Shown in pieces: positions 16,014 through 25,385 of a stretch of 64,000 nt of DNA (positions are counted from its first letter, which is position 1; each line of letters starts with the position of its first letter). The DNA is from Porticoccus sp. W117 (GTDB lineage Bacteria > Pseudomonadota > Gammaproteobacteria > Pseudomonadales > Porticoccaceae): contig NZ_JATAAF010000001.1 in the NCBI RefSeq assembly GCF_030341905.1, forward strand, positions 1 to 64,000. The letters are read 5' to 3'. Under the pieces are notes generated by a model that had not been told where the DNA came from, did not search any database, and worked only from the letters and a program-made list of their open reading frames with translations. The translations under genes were made by a program, and so were the position numbers.

Positions 16014-16044
16014 AAAAAAACCGCCTTCCAGGAAGGCGGTTTTT
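16014..16044. terminator. Bidirectional rho-independent terminator
   Basis: Stem CCGCCTTC/GAAGGCGG (16021-16039) is flanked by seven A bases on the left and five T bases on the right. It ends the kinase gene and, read the other way, the convergent TonB receptor gene. Confidence 0.9.
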
Positions 16045-16086
16045 AATTGGGGGTCATTAAGTATTAGTCAAATACCTGACTTTCTA

Positions 16087-19000
16087 CTAAATACTCATAT
16101 TAACCCCTAGGAAGAAGAAACGACCGCGAGGGCCCGCTGGACGGGAAAGCGAGGCAAAGTGTGGATCTTTTGCAAACGCATTGTTAACGCCCCCAAACAC
16201 CTGAATTGTGTTATTAAAGTCATATGACAGAGAGAAATCATGCACCAGAGATGACCCTGCCGAGCTGATGGATACAAATCGGGGGTCATTGGCAATGTCC
16301 TGATTTTCAATACCCGGCAGCAACTGCTCATCTTCAAAGCGACCGCTCCAGCCAATCACAAAATCACCAATTGCATAATCCGCATTCATATTGACGATCA
16401 ATTCCGGACGACCAAAGATGCCAAGTACATCAGTTACTTCATCCGGCTGTGACTGATCACGAGCTTCCTCGTGCTTGATAAAGCGGGTGCCATTGACGGT
16501 TAGATCCAGGTAACCATTGGCAACATCAAGGCCATAATCCAGGCGGAAATCGACACCTGAACTCTCTACGGACGAGAAATTGATAAAACCCGTCTGGAAG
16601 TTGGTAATAAATCCATCAGTAGCATCCCGTTGCACGGCGGCACAGAACGGGTTATTGATATCTACCGCATCGACACAATTTTGAGCCACTTCAAAACCAG
16701 ACAGGGTGGTAATCAAATTATCAATTTCAATGTTGTAGTAATCGAGAGTAACCACCAAACCATTAAACAAACCATCGGTTGGATTCCACACCGCACCGAC
16801 TGTTAAGGTTTCCGCCTCTTCTGGATCCAGATTGGGGTTGCCACTGGCACTACCGGCGACAAAAGCAGACAAGAAATCACTTGAATTGTAAGTGCCGTCC
16901 GCCACCGAGTCACCAATCAGGGCGATACAGTTGGCTTCGCGGAAATCAGAACCAGCCCGAATAAAGGCCTGATTACATGGATCCTGGAACGCTTCAATAG
17001 TGTCTAAGGTTCTCGGCGAGAATGCTTCGCCAATATTGGGCACCCGAACCGCTTCCGACAGCGTTGTTCTAAACGTCAGCTCCTCGATCGGTGACCACAC
17101 CCCACCCAGAGTCCAGGCGTCGGTATCACCATAGGGCTCGTAGTCAGATGCCCGGTAGGCGGTACGCAGCTCCAGGCGCTCGGCAAAGCGCTTGCCCGTT
17201 AACAGTGGCAGTTGCGCCTCGACAAAGAACTCGGAAACATCATACTCACCATTAGACGGCAAAGTTGCACCGCCCTGTGAATCCTGTGTGCTGGAGGTTA
17301 CACCCAGTGCGGAAAAACCGCTCGGGGTAAACTGACTGCTTTCCCGGCGCCACTCATATCCAAGGGCAAAACCGACCGGCCCGGCGGGCAGCTCGAACAA
17401 ATCGGTGGTGGTGCCAGACATAACCGCAAGGATATTCTCTTGCTCGATCTGGTTTTGCGCTGTTTCTGGTTGGTAAATCCAGTCGGCCGCTGCCTGGCTG
17501 ACAGAATTGGCGCCAAACAGGTTTACCGGCACACAGTTGCCTTGACCGGGCACAAAGGTATTAAAGCCAAAGTTATCATTGACCGCAGGGAACGACGACG
17601 TGGGCGGTACGGCAGTGGGGTCCAGTTCTGAGCGACAAACGATCTCGCCGCTTGCAGGATCCCTGACCGCATCAATCGCGGCGAAAAAGCGATCTTCCAG
17701 ACGCGACCTGACGGTGATATCAGAATCTGTACGGCCATAGTTGTAAGCCACTTCATAACTGATATCGGTATTTGGGATAGAGCCATCGACACCGACTACC
17801 AAGCGAAAGGTGCTGCGCTCGGCGACCGGTTCAGGCCTGACGGTCTCATCCAGCATATCCCGTGACATAACCAGGGCGAAATCCACGTCTGGCACCGCCC
17901 CTTCCGCTTGCAGGGTATCAAGTTGGCTGCGCAACTCGTCGGGAATAAACGGGTTATCCAAAGCAATGGGAATATTATCGTTAAAGCCATTCACCTGATC
18001 GCTTTCACTGGTTTTGCTAAACACCAATTTGGCATCGCCAAAAAAATTCACATAATCATTGACCACATAACTGCCGGCGGTTTGGAACAATATCCGATCG
18101 CTTTCAGGCAACAACAGTTCGCTGTCGGGGGCAATGGTTGAGCCGTCACCACCACTGCCATTAAAACCATCGAGAAATACATCGCCGGGGTTGTAGAGAC
18201 GCAGTTGACCATCGCTGCCCACCACCTGGCAGGCGGGAAATAGTGTGCTGACACCAATTGGGAAATCACAGCCGGGAACACCATCAGAAAAAACAACATC
18301 ATCAAAGGCGCTGCCACTGAGCGAAATAATCCCGGCACCGCTTGAGATTGGCAACCGCACATCTTGAAGCCATATATTTCTAGCGCTGTTGGGGTCGCTT
18401 TCGTCAAATGCAGTATTGGTCACAAAACTGTATATGCCGGACCCCGCGAAGTCGCGGTCGCCAGCGGCAATCGAACTGGCCTGCTGATACTCTATGGCAA
18501 ATACCATGTCACCTCTGTCCGACGAGAAACCATTGGCCAGAGAGAGAAAAAATTCATTGGCATCACCATCGGCAGAAATGCCTGTTTGGGTACGGATTTC
18601 AACGCCGTCAAACGAACTGCCTTTGCGCATATTAAAGTTAACCACACCGGTGACCGCATCGGCGCCGTAGACCGCCGAGGCACCGCCGGTAAGCACTTCA
18701 ACATTACGAAGCAAAGCGGTTGAGATGGTATTAACATCCACGGAAGCCTCACCCTCGATGGCGGAGACATGACGCCGGCCGTTCTCAACCACCAAGGTGC
18801 GTTCGGCACCCAGGTTGCGCAAGTCCAAAAGGCTGGCGCCCAGCGGAGTGCCGTTAAAAGCTGAGAACGAAGCCGGCTGAGAGCTCTGCAGCTGAGGAGC
18901 TTCACGCAATAACAGGCCTAAATCAATTTGACCTGACGTTTTGATCTCTGCACTGCCAATACTCATCACCGGACTGGCGGCTTCCAGTGATTGATCCTGG

Positions 19001-19413
19001 GCAATACGAGAACCAGTAACCACCACCTGCTCGAAGCTCTCTTCGTTCAATTCCGTAGCATCACTGCTGCCCTCATCTTTAGAGGCAGCTGCCTTAATAA
19101 GAACCGAATCGTTTGAAACGAATTCATAAGTTAAACCCGACCCTTGCAAGAGCGCATCCAGGGCGGAATTAATAGAGTAATCGCCGTTGATTCCCCGGGA
19201 ATTGACGCTCAAGCCCAACTCCTGTGGCAGGATAACCTGCACCCCGGCACGCTCACCAAATTCCATTAAAGCACTGCCAATTTTTTGGCTTTTAATTTCC
19301 AGCGAGATTGTCTTTTCTGATGCCTGAGCACCACAGGCCAGCGTCAATGCAAGCGCGGCACTGATGCCGACAGCCAGCCGCTTGGCTTTAAAAGTTGCTT
19401 TGCTGTTCTTCAT
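16087..19413 (-). CDS. TonB-dependent receptor with N-terminal STN signalling domain (cassette 1)
   Basis: This encodes 1108 residues from ATG 19413 with GGTGGAG upstream. After the signal peptide (to about residue 31) an STN domain spans about 32-110 (ISLEIKSQKIGSALMEFGER, ALDALLQGSGLTYEF). An acidic linker follows, then the TonB-box-like EQVVVTGSR, the plug (LLLREAPQLQSS, LRNLGAERTLVVENGRR, VEVLTGGASAVYGADAVTG) and a 22-strand-type barrel ending in FFLGVNMSI. The STN domain in such receptors signals through the plug to FecR. The substrate is unknown: length and plug are of the class common in marine polymer and peptide uptake, not the short siderophore type. It is the last gene of fecI-fecR-receptor cassette 1. 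Confidence 0.93.
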   Translation of the reverse strand: MKNSKATFKAKRLAVGISAALALTLACGAQASEKTISLEIKSQKIGSALMEFGERAGVQVILPQELGLSVNSRGINGDYSINSALDALLQGSGLTYEFVSNDSVLIKAAASKDEGSSDATELNEESFEQVVVTGSRIAQDQSLEAASPVMSIGSAEIKTSGQIDLGLLLREAPQLQSSQPASFSAFNGTPLGASLLDLRNLGAERTLVVENGRRHVSAIEGEASVDVNTISTALLRNVEVLTGGASAVYGADAVTGVVNFNMRKGSSFDGVEIRTQTGISADGDANEFFLSLANGFSSDRGDMVFAIEYQQASSIAAGDRDFAGSGIYSFVTNTAFDESDPNSARNIWLQDVRLPISSGAGIISLSGSAFDDVVFSDGVPGCDFPIGVSTLFPACQVVGSDGQLRLYNPGDVFLDGFNGSGGDGSTIAPDSELLLPESDRILFQTAGSYVVNDYVNFFGDAKLVFSKTSESDQVNGFNDNIPIALDNPFIPDELRSQLDTLQAEGAVPDVDFALVMSRDMLDETVRPEPVAERSTFRLVVGVDGSIPNTDISYEVAYNYGRTDSDITVRSRLEDRFFAAIDAVRDPASGEIVCRSELDPTAVPPTSSFPAVNDNFGFNTFVPGQGNCVPVNLFGANSVSQAAADWIYQPETAQNQIEQENILAVMSGTTTDLFELPAGPVGFALGYEWRRESSQFTPSGFSALGVTSSTQDSQGGATLPSNGEYDVSEFFVEAQLPLLTGKRFAERLELRTAYRASDYEPYGDTDAWTLGGVWSPIEELTFRTTLSEAVRVPNIGEAFSPRTLDTIEAFQDPCNQAFIRAGSDFREANCIALIGDSVADGTYNSSDFLSAFVAGSASGNPNLDPEEAETLTVGAVWNPTDGLFNGLVVTLDYYNIEIDNLITTLSGFEVAQNCVDAVDINNPFCAAVQRDATDGFITNFQTGFINFSSVESSGVDFRLDYGLDVANGYLDLTVNGTRFIKHEEARDQSQPDEVTDVLGIFGRPELIVNMNADYAIGDFVIGWSGRFEDEQLLPGIENQDIANDPRFVSISSAGSSLVHDFSLSYDFNNTIQVFGGVNNAFAKDPHFASLSRPAGPRGRFFFLGVNMSI

Positions 19414-19561
19414 TATTTCTCCACCCTTGATAATAGTTATTCCGGTTTAAGCCCTATCAAATCAAGCTCAACCTTATTGCCTGCCAGCGTTTAATACTTT
19501 GTTGCAAAAGCAGACACAGAGAACACGCTTCAAAGAAGCGCGCCCCTCGTTTTGGAGAAAA

Positions 19562-20626
19562 TTAATTGGAAGAATTTGGATCTTTTGAAATAACCACTCG
19601 GTCAAAGTGCCTGACAACACGAATAGGCAAGCTCATTTCGATAACGTCTATGGCATCATCAATGCGGTCCAGGTGAATGGTCGCGAACAGTCGCAAAGCC
19701 ATGGCGTCGGCATCTTCGATAAGAATCTTCTTACCCGAATAGCGGTTAAGCTCTTTCACCACGTCTGACAATGGTGCCGCATCAAAACGAACAACGCCTT
19801 TTTTCCAGCTGGTTAACCGGCTCAAATTTTCGCTGTAATTGGCTGTCATCGCATTTGACTTCACATCTAATTCCACAACGCCACCCACGCCCACATGGTA
19901 CTGACTTGCACTGGGCAACAACTGCTCACTGCCATCTTTGGGTAGCGTAAGAGCCTCTCCCGTGAACCCCTGAATTTCGGAGTCGTGGATAGACACCAAC
20001 CCCTCCGTCACCGCCAGTTTCAGTTTGTCCGGCGCCCGGTAGAGATTAAATTCAGTGCCCAAGACGGTAACAGAGCGCGCTCCGGCAGCCACAGTAAAAG
20101 GTTTGCCTGGATCACTGACCACATCAAAATAAGCCTCACCACGGCGCAATGTCACCTCTCGGCTATTGGCTGTATACATCACCAGAAGCTCGGTCGCTGT
20201 ATTCAGATTAATGCTGGTACCATCTTCAAGGGTAATCGACTTCTGCTCGCCGACTCTGGTGACATAGCGGTCCACCTGAGCCTCAATGCTTTTTGGCTCA
20301 GGCCAAAGTTGGAAAACCACAACAACGGCCAAAAGCAAGGAGGCCGCAACCGCCATAAACTGCCAGCCTTTGCGGCTGCCTTGGCTCACCGGCACAGATT
20401 TATCACTGCTCGATACAGCCGCCTGTATATCGGCATCGGAAGCCAGAATTTCCAGATCAGAAATCAGGTGATTAGTGGCTAAAAAATGATCTGCGTATTC
20501 CGGCGATTCGTTTTTCCAGTTGCTAATTCGCTGCTTTTCCTCAGGGGTAACCTCGTCGGCGTACAGCTTGACGATATCTTCAGAGGACTTTTCAAGAGCC
20601 AGCATTTTCTTGAACTTGTTAATCAT
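19562..20626 (-). CDS. FecR-type anti-sigma factor (cassette 1)
   Basis: This encodes 354 residues. ATG 20626 overlaps the sigma gene stop as ATGA, so the longer frame to 20785 is rejected. The N-terminal cytosolic DUF4880-like domain (EEKQRISNWKNESPEYADHF) binds sigma. One membrane helix follows at about 115-135 (VAASLLLAVVVVFQLWP), then the periplasmic FecR domain (VTRVGEQKSITLEDGTSINL, VTLRRGEAYFDV, TVLGTEFNLYR) and a C-terminal DUF4974/STN-like module (SDVVKELNRYSGKKILIED). FecR holds the ECF sigma factor until the receptor signals substrate. Confidence 0.94.
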   Translation of the reverse strand: MINKFKKMLALEKSSEDIVKLYADEVTPEEKQRISNWKNESPEYADHFLATNHLISDLEILASDADIQAAVSSSDKSVPVSQGSRKGWQFMAVAASLLLAVVVVFQLWPEPKSIEAQVDRYVTRVGEQKSITLEDGTSINLNTATELLVMYTANSREVTLRRGEAYFDVVSDPGKPFTVAAGARSVTVLGTEFNLYRAPDKLKLAVTEGLVSIHDSEIQGFTGEALTLPKDGSEQLLPSASQYHVGVGGVVELDVKSNAMTANYSENLSRLTSWKKGVVRFDAAPLSDVVKELNRYSGKKILIEDADAMALRLFATIHLDRIDDAIDVIEMSLPIRVVRHFDRVVISKDPNSSN

Positions 20627-21216
20627 TTTCCCTCTCCATCCGATACACCAATGGACGCCTTGCGCACTTGAATCAGCGCGCTTTTCAAAAATCTTTCCAC
20701 CTGCTTTACGGTAACATTCATCCGTTGCGCCGCTTCCTTGTAACTCAGAGATTGAATTCGGGTCAGAATAAAGGCGTCGCGCCATGTAGGCTTGAGGCCC
20801 AAAATAACCCGTTTAAGCTGCTCCAGCTCGTCGTGGGCCAAAGCGATGGATTCCGGGGTAGCCAGGCAATGGCTATCCTCATCCTGCTTCTGGGACTTCT
20901 GGGTTTCCGCATAGCGCCGCTGGTGGGCTTTGCGACGTTCCATATCCACCACCAGGTTGTTGGCAACCGTATAGATAAACGAACGATTGCTGGAGCCATT
21001 GATGGGGAGCCGGGAAGCCAGATCATCCAGGCGCGCCAGGCGGATAAACACCTCTTGCACCACATCCTCCAAATCCTCTCCGACACCGAGGCGCGCCCTC
21101 AAAAACCCACGCAACGCCCCACCGTGCTCACGAAACAGCCTATCGAGCACCTGTTCCTGTGATTCAGCGCGCCGGTTGGCAAAATCAACGATGTTAGTGA
21201 CAGCCTGCTTTGGCAA
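20623..21216 (-). CDS. FecI-type ECF sigma factor (cassette 1)
   Basis: This encodes 197 residues. Sigma-70 region 2 is visible as LRGFLRARLGVGEDLEDVVQEVFIRLARL (quoted in parts: EDLEDVVQEVFIRL) and region 4 as LKPTWRDAFILTRIQSLSYK plus AQRMNVTVKQVERFLKSAL. It belongs to the iron-starvation/FecI group by order and neighbours. It transcribes the receptor gene and perhaps others. It is the first gene of the cassette and coupled to fecR by a four-base overlap. The histidine kinase remnant lies upstream of it on the other strand. Confidence 0.93.
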   Translation of the reverse strand: MPKQAVTNIVDFANRRAESQEQVLDRLFREHGGALRGFLRARLGVGEDLEDVVQEVFIRLARLDDLASRLPINGSSNRSFIYTVANNLVVDMERRKAHQRRYAETQKSQKQDEDSHCLATPESIALAHDELEQLKRVILGLKPTWRDAFILTRIQSLSYKEAAQRMNVTVKQVERFLKSALIQVRKASIGVSDGEGK

Positions 21217-21411
21217 TGCCTATCTCCACTTTTATCTCTAGCTTGACTAGTAACAACATTCAACAACCCATACCGATAACACGTTTGAAACCATCCACCC
21301 CCTCACTAGAGGGTAAATAATTTTCTGGTGAAGATTCGGCAGCTGTGATTACGATAGAGAATTACCAGGCAGCTATCTATTTTTTGAACATACTTCGAAA
21401 TGCCCGCAGAC

Positions 21412-21525
21412 TGGGGGCTGTATGTGGCCAGGGTGATTGCTGAACATCACGGCGGGTCAATTAAAGTGTTTAATTTGGAGGATAATTCAGGACCGTGCTT
21501 TAGCGTTAAACTGCCATTGAGTTAG
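21412..21525 (+). pseudogene. Duplicated 3' remnant of the histidine kinase gene
   Basis: Thirty-seven codons and a stop translate to WGLYVARVIAEHHGGSIKVF followed by NLEDNSGPCFSVKLPLS, nearly identical to the kinase end at 15843-15956. DNA identity is high (about nine in ten over 100 bases by eye). The match begins abruptly at the G box and nothing upstream resembles the kinase. The remnant has no start codon. It marks an old duplication or exchange that bracketed cassette 1. The rest of the 400-base gap 21217-21617 holds nothing else recognisable. Confidence 0.85.
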
Positions 21526-21617
21526 CGATTTGGAATCCCTCACTTAAGTAACTTGTAGCAACCCACTATTTGCTCAAATGTTAAATAGAAACTCCTCCGT
21601 TGAAGATAACGACAGTG

Positions 21618-22466
21618 TCAAAGTTCCCCTCCAACCTCCTTTTGCATCGCGTCAACCTCCAGATTACGCCCATTTTTGAGAAAGTTCTCACGCACTTTGG
21701 GAAGGTCATTCAGTAACGGCAACATATCGGGATAAAAAGCCAAACATCTTTGATCAACTTCATCACTGAGGTACAACATCATTTTCAGGTTTAAGGTTTT
21801 TGGGATGTTACTGGCGTAGTAACGCGCCTTTTCCAAATCGCCAGCCATGAGCAAATTCTCTACTTGAGCATAACGCACTTTTCCACTTTCCTTGATTTCT
21901 GCGAGGGTGGCCACAATCAGTTTTTTGCCAGCATCAGGGTCTTTATCTATGCGATTCAAGTAAAAATCGAAACGCATTCTTACCAGTGGAGCAAAGCCCT
22001 GTCGGGCTGCAAAATTGCGCGCTTCCTGCATACGGCCATCGGCAGCCAGAGCGATAAAATACGCTTCGGTGCCGAACATAAAATCAAAGCCTTTTTCAGC
22101 AATTACCCTTTCAAATAATTCCCTTGCTTCTGAAAACCGGCCAAGTATGACGTAGGCGTTAAGCAGGTATCCATGAGCCAGCTGCACGTCAGGATAGCGT
22201 TCAAAGCTGCGCTGAAATTGTATAAGAGATTCAGTAAACCGCCCTCTATGCCTCAACATGGCACCATAGGCAAGCTCTGCTTTTACATCGCTACCTTTGC
22301 TTAGCAAATCCCTCATGATTTGCTCGCTTTTTACCCAATCGCCGCTATCAAAATAAGCCTGGGCGCGGTCAAGAGGGGAATTTTCTTGCGCAGAATTATG
22401 TGCGGACAGGCACGGCGCCATGGTGAAAAACAAGAGGAATGTACACAGGGCGCAATATTTTCTCAT
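21618..22466 (-). CDS. Exported TPR-like protein
   Basis: This encodes 282 residues with a signal peptide (MRKYCALCTFLLFFTMAPCLSA). The mature part is helical with degenerate tetratricopeptide units (RAQAYFDSGDWVKSEQIMRD, YGAMLRHRGRFTESLIQFQR, LLNAYVILGRFSEARELFER) up to about residue 170 and a less regular helical C-terminal part. Such proteins are protein-protein adaptors. It is alone, minus strand, upstream of no obvious partner. No named family. Confidence 0.75.
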   Translation of the reverse strand: MRKYCALCTFLLFFTMAPCLSAHNSAQENSPLDRAQAYFDSGDWVKSEQIMRDLLSKGSDVKAELAYGAMLRHRGRFTESLIQFQRSFERYPDVQLAHGYLLNAYVILGRFSEARELFERVIAEKGFDFMFGTEAYFIALAADGRMQEARNFAARQGFAPLVRMRFDFYLNRIDKDPDAGKKLIVATLAEIKESGKVRYAQVENLLMAGDLEKARYYASNIPKTLNLKMMLYLSDEVDQRCLAFYPDMLPLLNDLPKVRENFLKNGRNLEVDAMQKEVGGEL

Positions 22467-22597
22467 ATGATTATTCTCTGGCCGAAACCTCGCCTTTCAA
22501 CTCGGAAGATGAATTCAAAGAGACTTCCAGCAACTTGCATCAGTTATTCAGCAAGCGCATCAATTGCTCCGGGTATTTATGCTTTGTTCAAACAAAA

Positions 22598-23140
22598 CTA
22601 CGAAGCAAGCGCTTTTTTAATGGCAACCACCAACTCTTCTGAATTTGGTTCAACCTTGCTGTTGTACATTTCTATCAGCTTTCCATCGCGACCAATCAGG
22701 TATTTAAAGAAGTTCCATTTTGGGTAACCTTTCTGATCCGCAAGGCGTTGGTACAAGGGGTGCACATCGCCGCCCTCTTTCACTGACATTTTCTCAAACA
22801 TGGGAAATTGCACCCCATAGGTCAAACGACAAAACTGGGCAATTTCTTCTTCGCTGCCGGGCTCCTGGCCTTTAAAGTCGTTACTGGGAAAACCGAGAAT
22901 AACCAAACCCTGATCGCGGTATTTCTGGTACGTCGCTTCAAGCTGTTCGTACTGGTAGGTATAACCGCATTTGCTGGCTACATTGACCACCAGAACAACA
23001 TTGCCGTTGTAGGTCTCCGCCAGATTGACTGTCTTATCTCCTGCCAGGGTGCGAACATCAATGTCAAGCAGCTTGGGTTCTGCAAAGGCTGCAACAGCAG
23101 AAACAGACAACAGCAGCATTATCAATAAACGGTTTAGCAT
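22598..23140 (-). CDS. Exported glutathione peroxidase-type thiol peroxidase
   Basis: This encodes 180 residues. ATG 23140 is chosen because AGGAG lies six bases before it; upstream in-frame ATGs sit on top of that site. A signal peptide (MLNRLLIMLLLSVSAVAAFA) sends it to the periplasm. The peroxidatic Cys58 lies in NVASKCGYTYQ, and Trp142 in PKWNFFKYLI is conserved. The usual FPCNQF motif reads FPSNDF (residues 84-89), so the tetrad glutamine is aspartate and the following cysteine is absent. This variant occurs in bacterial homologues, which probably use thioredoxin-like reductants. It is 48 bases upstream of nothing related; apbE lies beyond it on the same strand. Confidence 0.88.
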   Translation of the reverse strand: MLNRLLIMLLLSVSAVAAFAEPKLLDIDVRTLAGDKTVNLAETYNGNVVLVVNVASKCGYTYQYEQLEATYQKYRDQGLVILGFPSNDFKGQEPGSEEEIAQFCRLTYGVQFPMFEKMSVKEGGDVHPLYQRLADQKGYPKWNFFKYLIGRDGKLIEMYNSKVEPNSEELVVAIKKALAS

Positions 23141-23188
23141 TTTCATCTCCTGAAATAAGTTAATTGGCCACAATTTGAAAAGCCTATG

Positions 23189-24148
23189 TTAAGGCTCACC
23201 CAAGCCTTGCGAATAAAAGGTCATACCGTATTCATCAATAATAATGGCTTCAAAATCCGCCAGCGAGTTGATCAACTGCAAACCTTTTTCCACACCCATA
23301 ACAAACACTGAGGTAGACAGTGGATCGGTGTCAAAACCGTTGGGGCCAATCACGCTAACACTGGTAATGCCGTTGGCGGAATAACCGGTTTTGGGGTTGA
23401 GAATATGGTGAATTCGCTCGCCGTTTTCGTCGATAAAAAAGCGCTCGTAGTCACCGGATGTGGACAGTGCCTCATCCTGCAGTGGCAGTTTGATGGCAAT
23501 CTCATTTTTTGTGCCGCGGGGATTTTTAATGCCCGCTACCCAGGGGCGGCCACGGCGATCACCCAGCAACCGGGTATCACCACCAGCACTGATGCTGGCG
23601 TGCTCAATGCCCTGCTCCCCAAGTAATTCCACGGCCCGGTCGATAGCGTAACCTTTGGCTATGCCGCCCAGATCAACCTTGATATTGGGGTGCCCAAATC
23701 TGACCGCTTTCTTCTGACGATCCAGGGTAACCAGGCGATAGTCAATCACCGCCTCATTGTGTTGCTGTTGGGTGGCTTTTTTGCCCGTGCGATAGTCGTA
23801 GCCGTGACCCACAGAAGCAAAAGTGATATCGAAAGCGCCATCAGTCAAACGGCCATAGTAAAGCCCTTTATCCAGCAGTTTGATCATCTCCGCCGATACA
23901 GACACCAGACCTTTGGCACCATGCAGGTTAACCCGGTAGAGTTCGCTCTGTTTATCCCAGGGGTTATAAGCGGCGTCAATGCGCTGCATTTCCGCCATTA
24001 CCGCGTCCACTGCCGCCCTGCCCTGTTTATCCTCAGCGTGCCACAGCATCACTCGCACTTCGGTGCCCATAATGGCTTGGGTGTCACTGTGCCACTGGCA
24101 CCAGGCAGCGGGAGAAAACAGCAACAGAATCAGTAAAAATCGTGGCAT
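23189..24148 (-). CDS. apbE: FAD:protein FMN transferase (ApbE)
   Basis: This encodes 319 residues with a short signal peptide (MPRFLLILLLFSPAAWC), as usual for this periplasmic flavinyltransferase. Motifs are MGTEVRVML, VDLGGIAKGYAID, ISAGGDTRLLG, LSTSGDYERFF, HHILNPKTGYSA and the metal-binding DTDPLSTSVFVMG. It attaches FMN to threonine of target proteins such as NqrB/C or RnfG; no such target is in the window. The Cys at residue 17 could make it a lipoprotein. It precedes the peroxidase gene, with the gsp operon ending 15 bases upstream. Confidence 0.93.
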   Translation of the reverse strand: MPRFLLILLLFSPAAWCQWHSDTQAIMGTEVRVMLWHAEDKQGRAAVDAVMAEMQRIDAAYNPWDKQSELYRVNLHGAKGLVSVSAEMIKLLDKGLYYGRLTDGAFDITFASVGHGYDYRTGKKATQQQHNEAVIDYRLVTLDRQKKAVRFGHPNIKVDLGGIAKGYAIDRAVELLGEQGIEHASISAGGDTRLLGDRRGRPWVAGIKNPRGTKNEIAIKLPLQDEALSTSGDYERFFIDENGERIHHILNPKTGYSANGITSVSVIGPNGFDTDPLSTSVFVMGVEKGLQLINSLADFEAIIIDEYGMTFYSQGLGEP

Positions 24149-24163
24149 TAAACTCTCTTCCTA

Positions 24164-24916
24164 TTAATAAGTGAACTCAATGCGATAGCTGCCGTTCTGC
24201 TGGCGCTCTCCAAACAGGCTTAAGCCTTGAATAATACTTTCCGCGGTTTGCGGCGGCGGTGACACCAGGCCATTAATTTCCATTTTGCCATCCGGGTTCA
24301 ATAGCACTTGACCATCCAAATCCCAGGGGCCGGAAAGGTCAAAAAAATTGAGTTTGATTTTTTCACCTTGCATGGCCAGATCACCAGCAAGAGTGCCCAA
24401 GCCCAGCCATTGGCCACCCAACTCCAGGCGCGCCCGCTGCCAACTGCCATTGCCTGCAATACTGGCGATACGCTGCCCATCCGCTTGCACTTCCGTCAAC
24501 TGCAATGACAGATCGCCGGCCAGTGGGTAGCCCACCCCGTAGCGCCCAACCCAGTTGGCAGGGAGGTTAACTTCCAGGTTTTCGCCGCCCCAGCGCTGCC
24601 CACCCAACCATTGCAATTCGCCGGTGACAATATCACTGCCAGCGAGTTTGACATTTACTTCCGCAGCAGGCGAAAAAGTCAGTAAAGAAAGTGGCTTTAA
24701 ACGCCATTTCATAGCATCCAGTGCCACTGTAGCTCCCTGGCTACCCATCACCAGTTGCCGCGCACTGCCGTTCCACAGGCTGCCTTGGTAATGAGCCGCC
24801 TGAAAGGTCAATTGCTGAGGGATAAACCACTGAATCAAATGTGCCGGTGCGTTGGCAATCACATGGAGTAAAAACAGTGCTGCGCCCAGCGTGATCGCAT
24901 ACTTCAGTTTACTCAT
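24164..24916 (-). CDS. gspN: Type II secretion protein GspN
   Basis: This encodes 250 residues. An N-terminal membrane segment (AITLGAALFLLHVIANAPA) precedes a periplasmic beta-rich domain with YQGSLWNGSARQLVMG and the C-terminal ESIIQGLSLFG segment, both familiar from GspN. The protein is an accessory, not universal, part of the system. Its start overlaps gspM by four bases. It is the last gene of the operon. Confidence 0.88.
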   Translation of the reverse strand: MSKLKYAITLGAALFLLHVIANAPAHLIQWFIPQQLTFQAAHYQGSLWNGSARQLVMGSQGATVALDAMKWRLKPLSLLTFSPAAEVNVKLAGSDIVTGELQWLGGQRWGGENLEVNLPANWVGRYGVGYPLAGDLSLQLTEVQADGQRIASIAGNGSWQRARLELGGQWLGLGTLAGDLAMQGEKIKLNFFDLSGPWDLDGQVLLNPDGKMEINGLVSPPPQTAESIIQGLSLFGERQQNGSYRIEFTY

Positions 24917-25383
24917 CCATTGCCCCGCAAGCGCACCGACACCTTGACGACCCCGCTGTCGCCGGTGGGAGTAATACTGAGGTTGTCCACCACCGCATTG
25001 TGGCCGCCTTCCATCTGATTAAGCCATTCTACGAAGTTGTTAAATGCCGCGCGCTCAAAACGCAAAGACACACTGTTGTCGCTGTTGGGAGTGAAATTGC
25101 TCATCGCCAAACTGTGGCTGCGGGCACTGTTGCTCACCAAGCGCATCAGGCTGTTACTGTCGATGTTCGCACTGCCAGTAGCTTTCAGGGTTTTCAATTC
25201 CGCCGCCAGATTGTGCGCTTCCTGCAGCTGGCTACCCAACCTGACATTGACGCCTTGCTGGTTATCTACCATAGCGTTTAAAGGTTTAACCAGTAGCCAC
25301 CAAATCAGTATCAACGCCACTATCAGGCCACCGGCCAGCAGTATTTTCTGTTCGCGACGATCGAACTGTTGCCAGTTAGCCAT
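24913..25383 (-). CDS. gspM: Type II secretion inner-membrane protein GspM
   Basis: This encodes 156 residues. A short cytosolic start with FDRREQKILL, one membrane helix (LLAGGLIVALILIWWLLV), a coiled-coil-like stretch and a ferredoxin-like periplasmic domain (FNNFVEWLNQMEGGHNAVV) are the standard layout. GspM pairs with GspL in the assembly platform. It ends four bases inside gspN and starts three bases after gspL. Confidence 0.92.
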   Translation of the reverse strand: MANWQQFDRREQKILLAGGLIVALILIWWLLVKPLNAMVDNQQGVNVRLGSQLQEAHNLAAELKTLKATGSANIDSNSLMRLVSNSARSHSLAMSNFTPNSDNSVSLRFERAAFNNFVEWLNQMEGGHNAVVDNLSITPTGDSGVVKVSVRLRGNG

Positions 25384-25385
25384 CC

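Noticed and set aside
19562-20785. Longer start for the cassette 1 FecR
   Set aside because: The extra 53 codons overlap the sigma gene in another frame, while ATG 20626 has the typical ATGA coupling.
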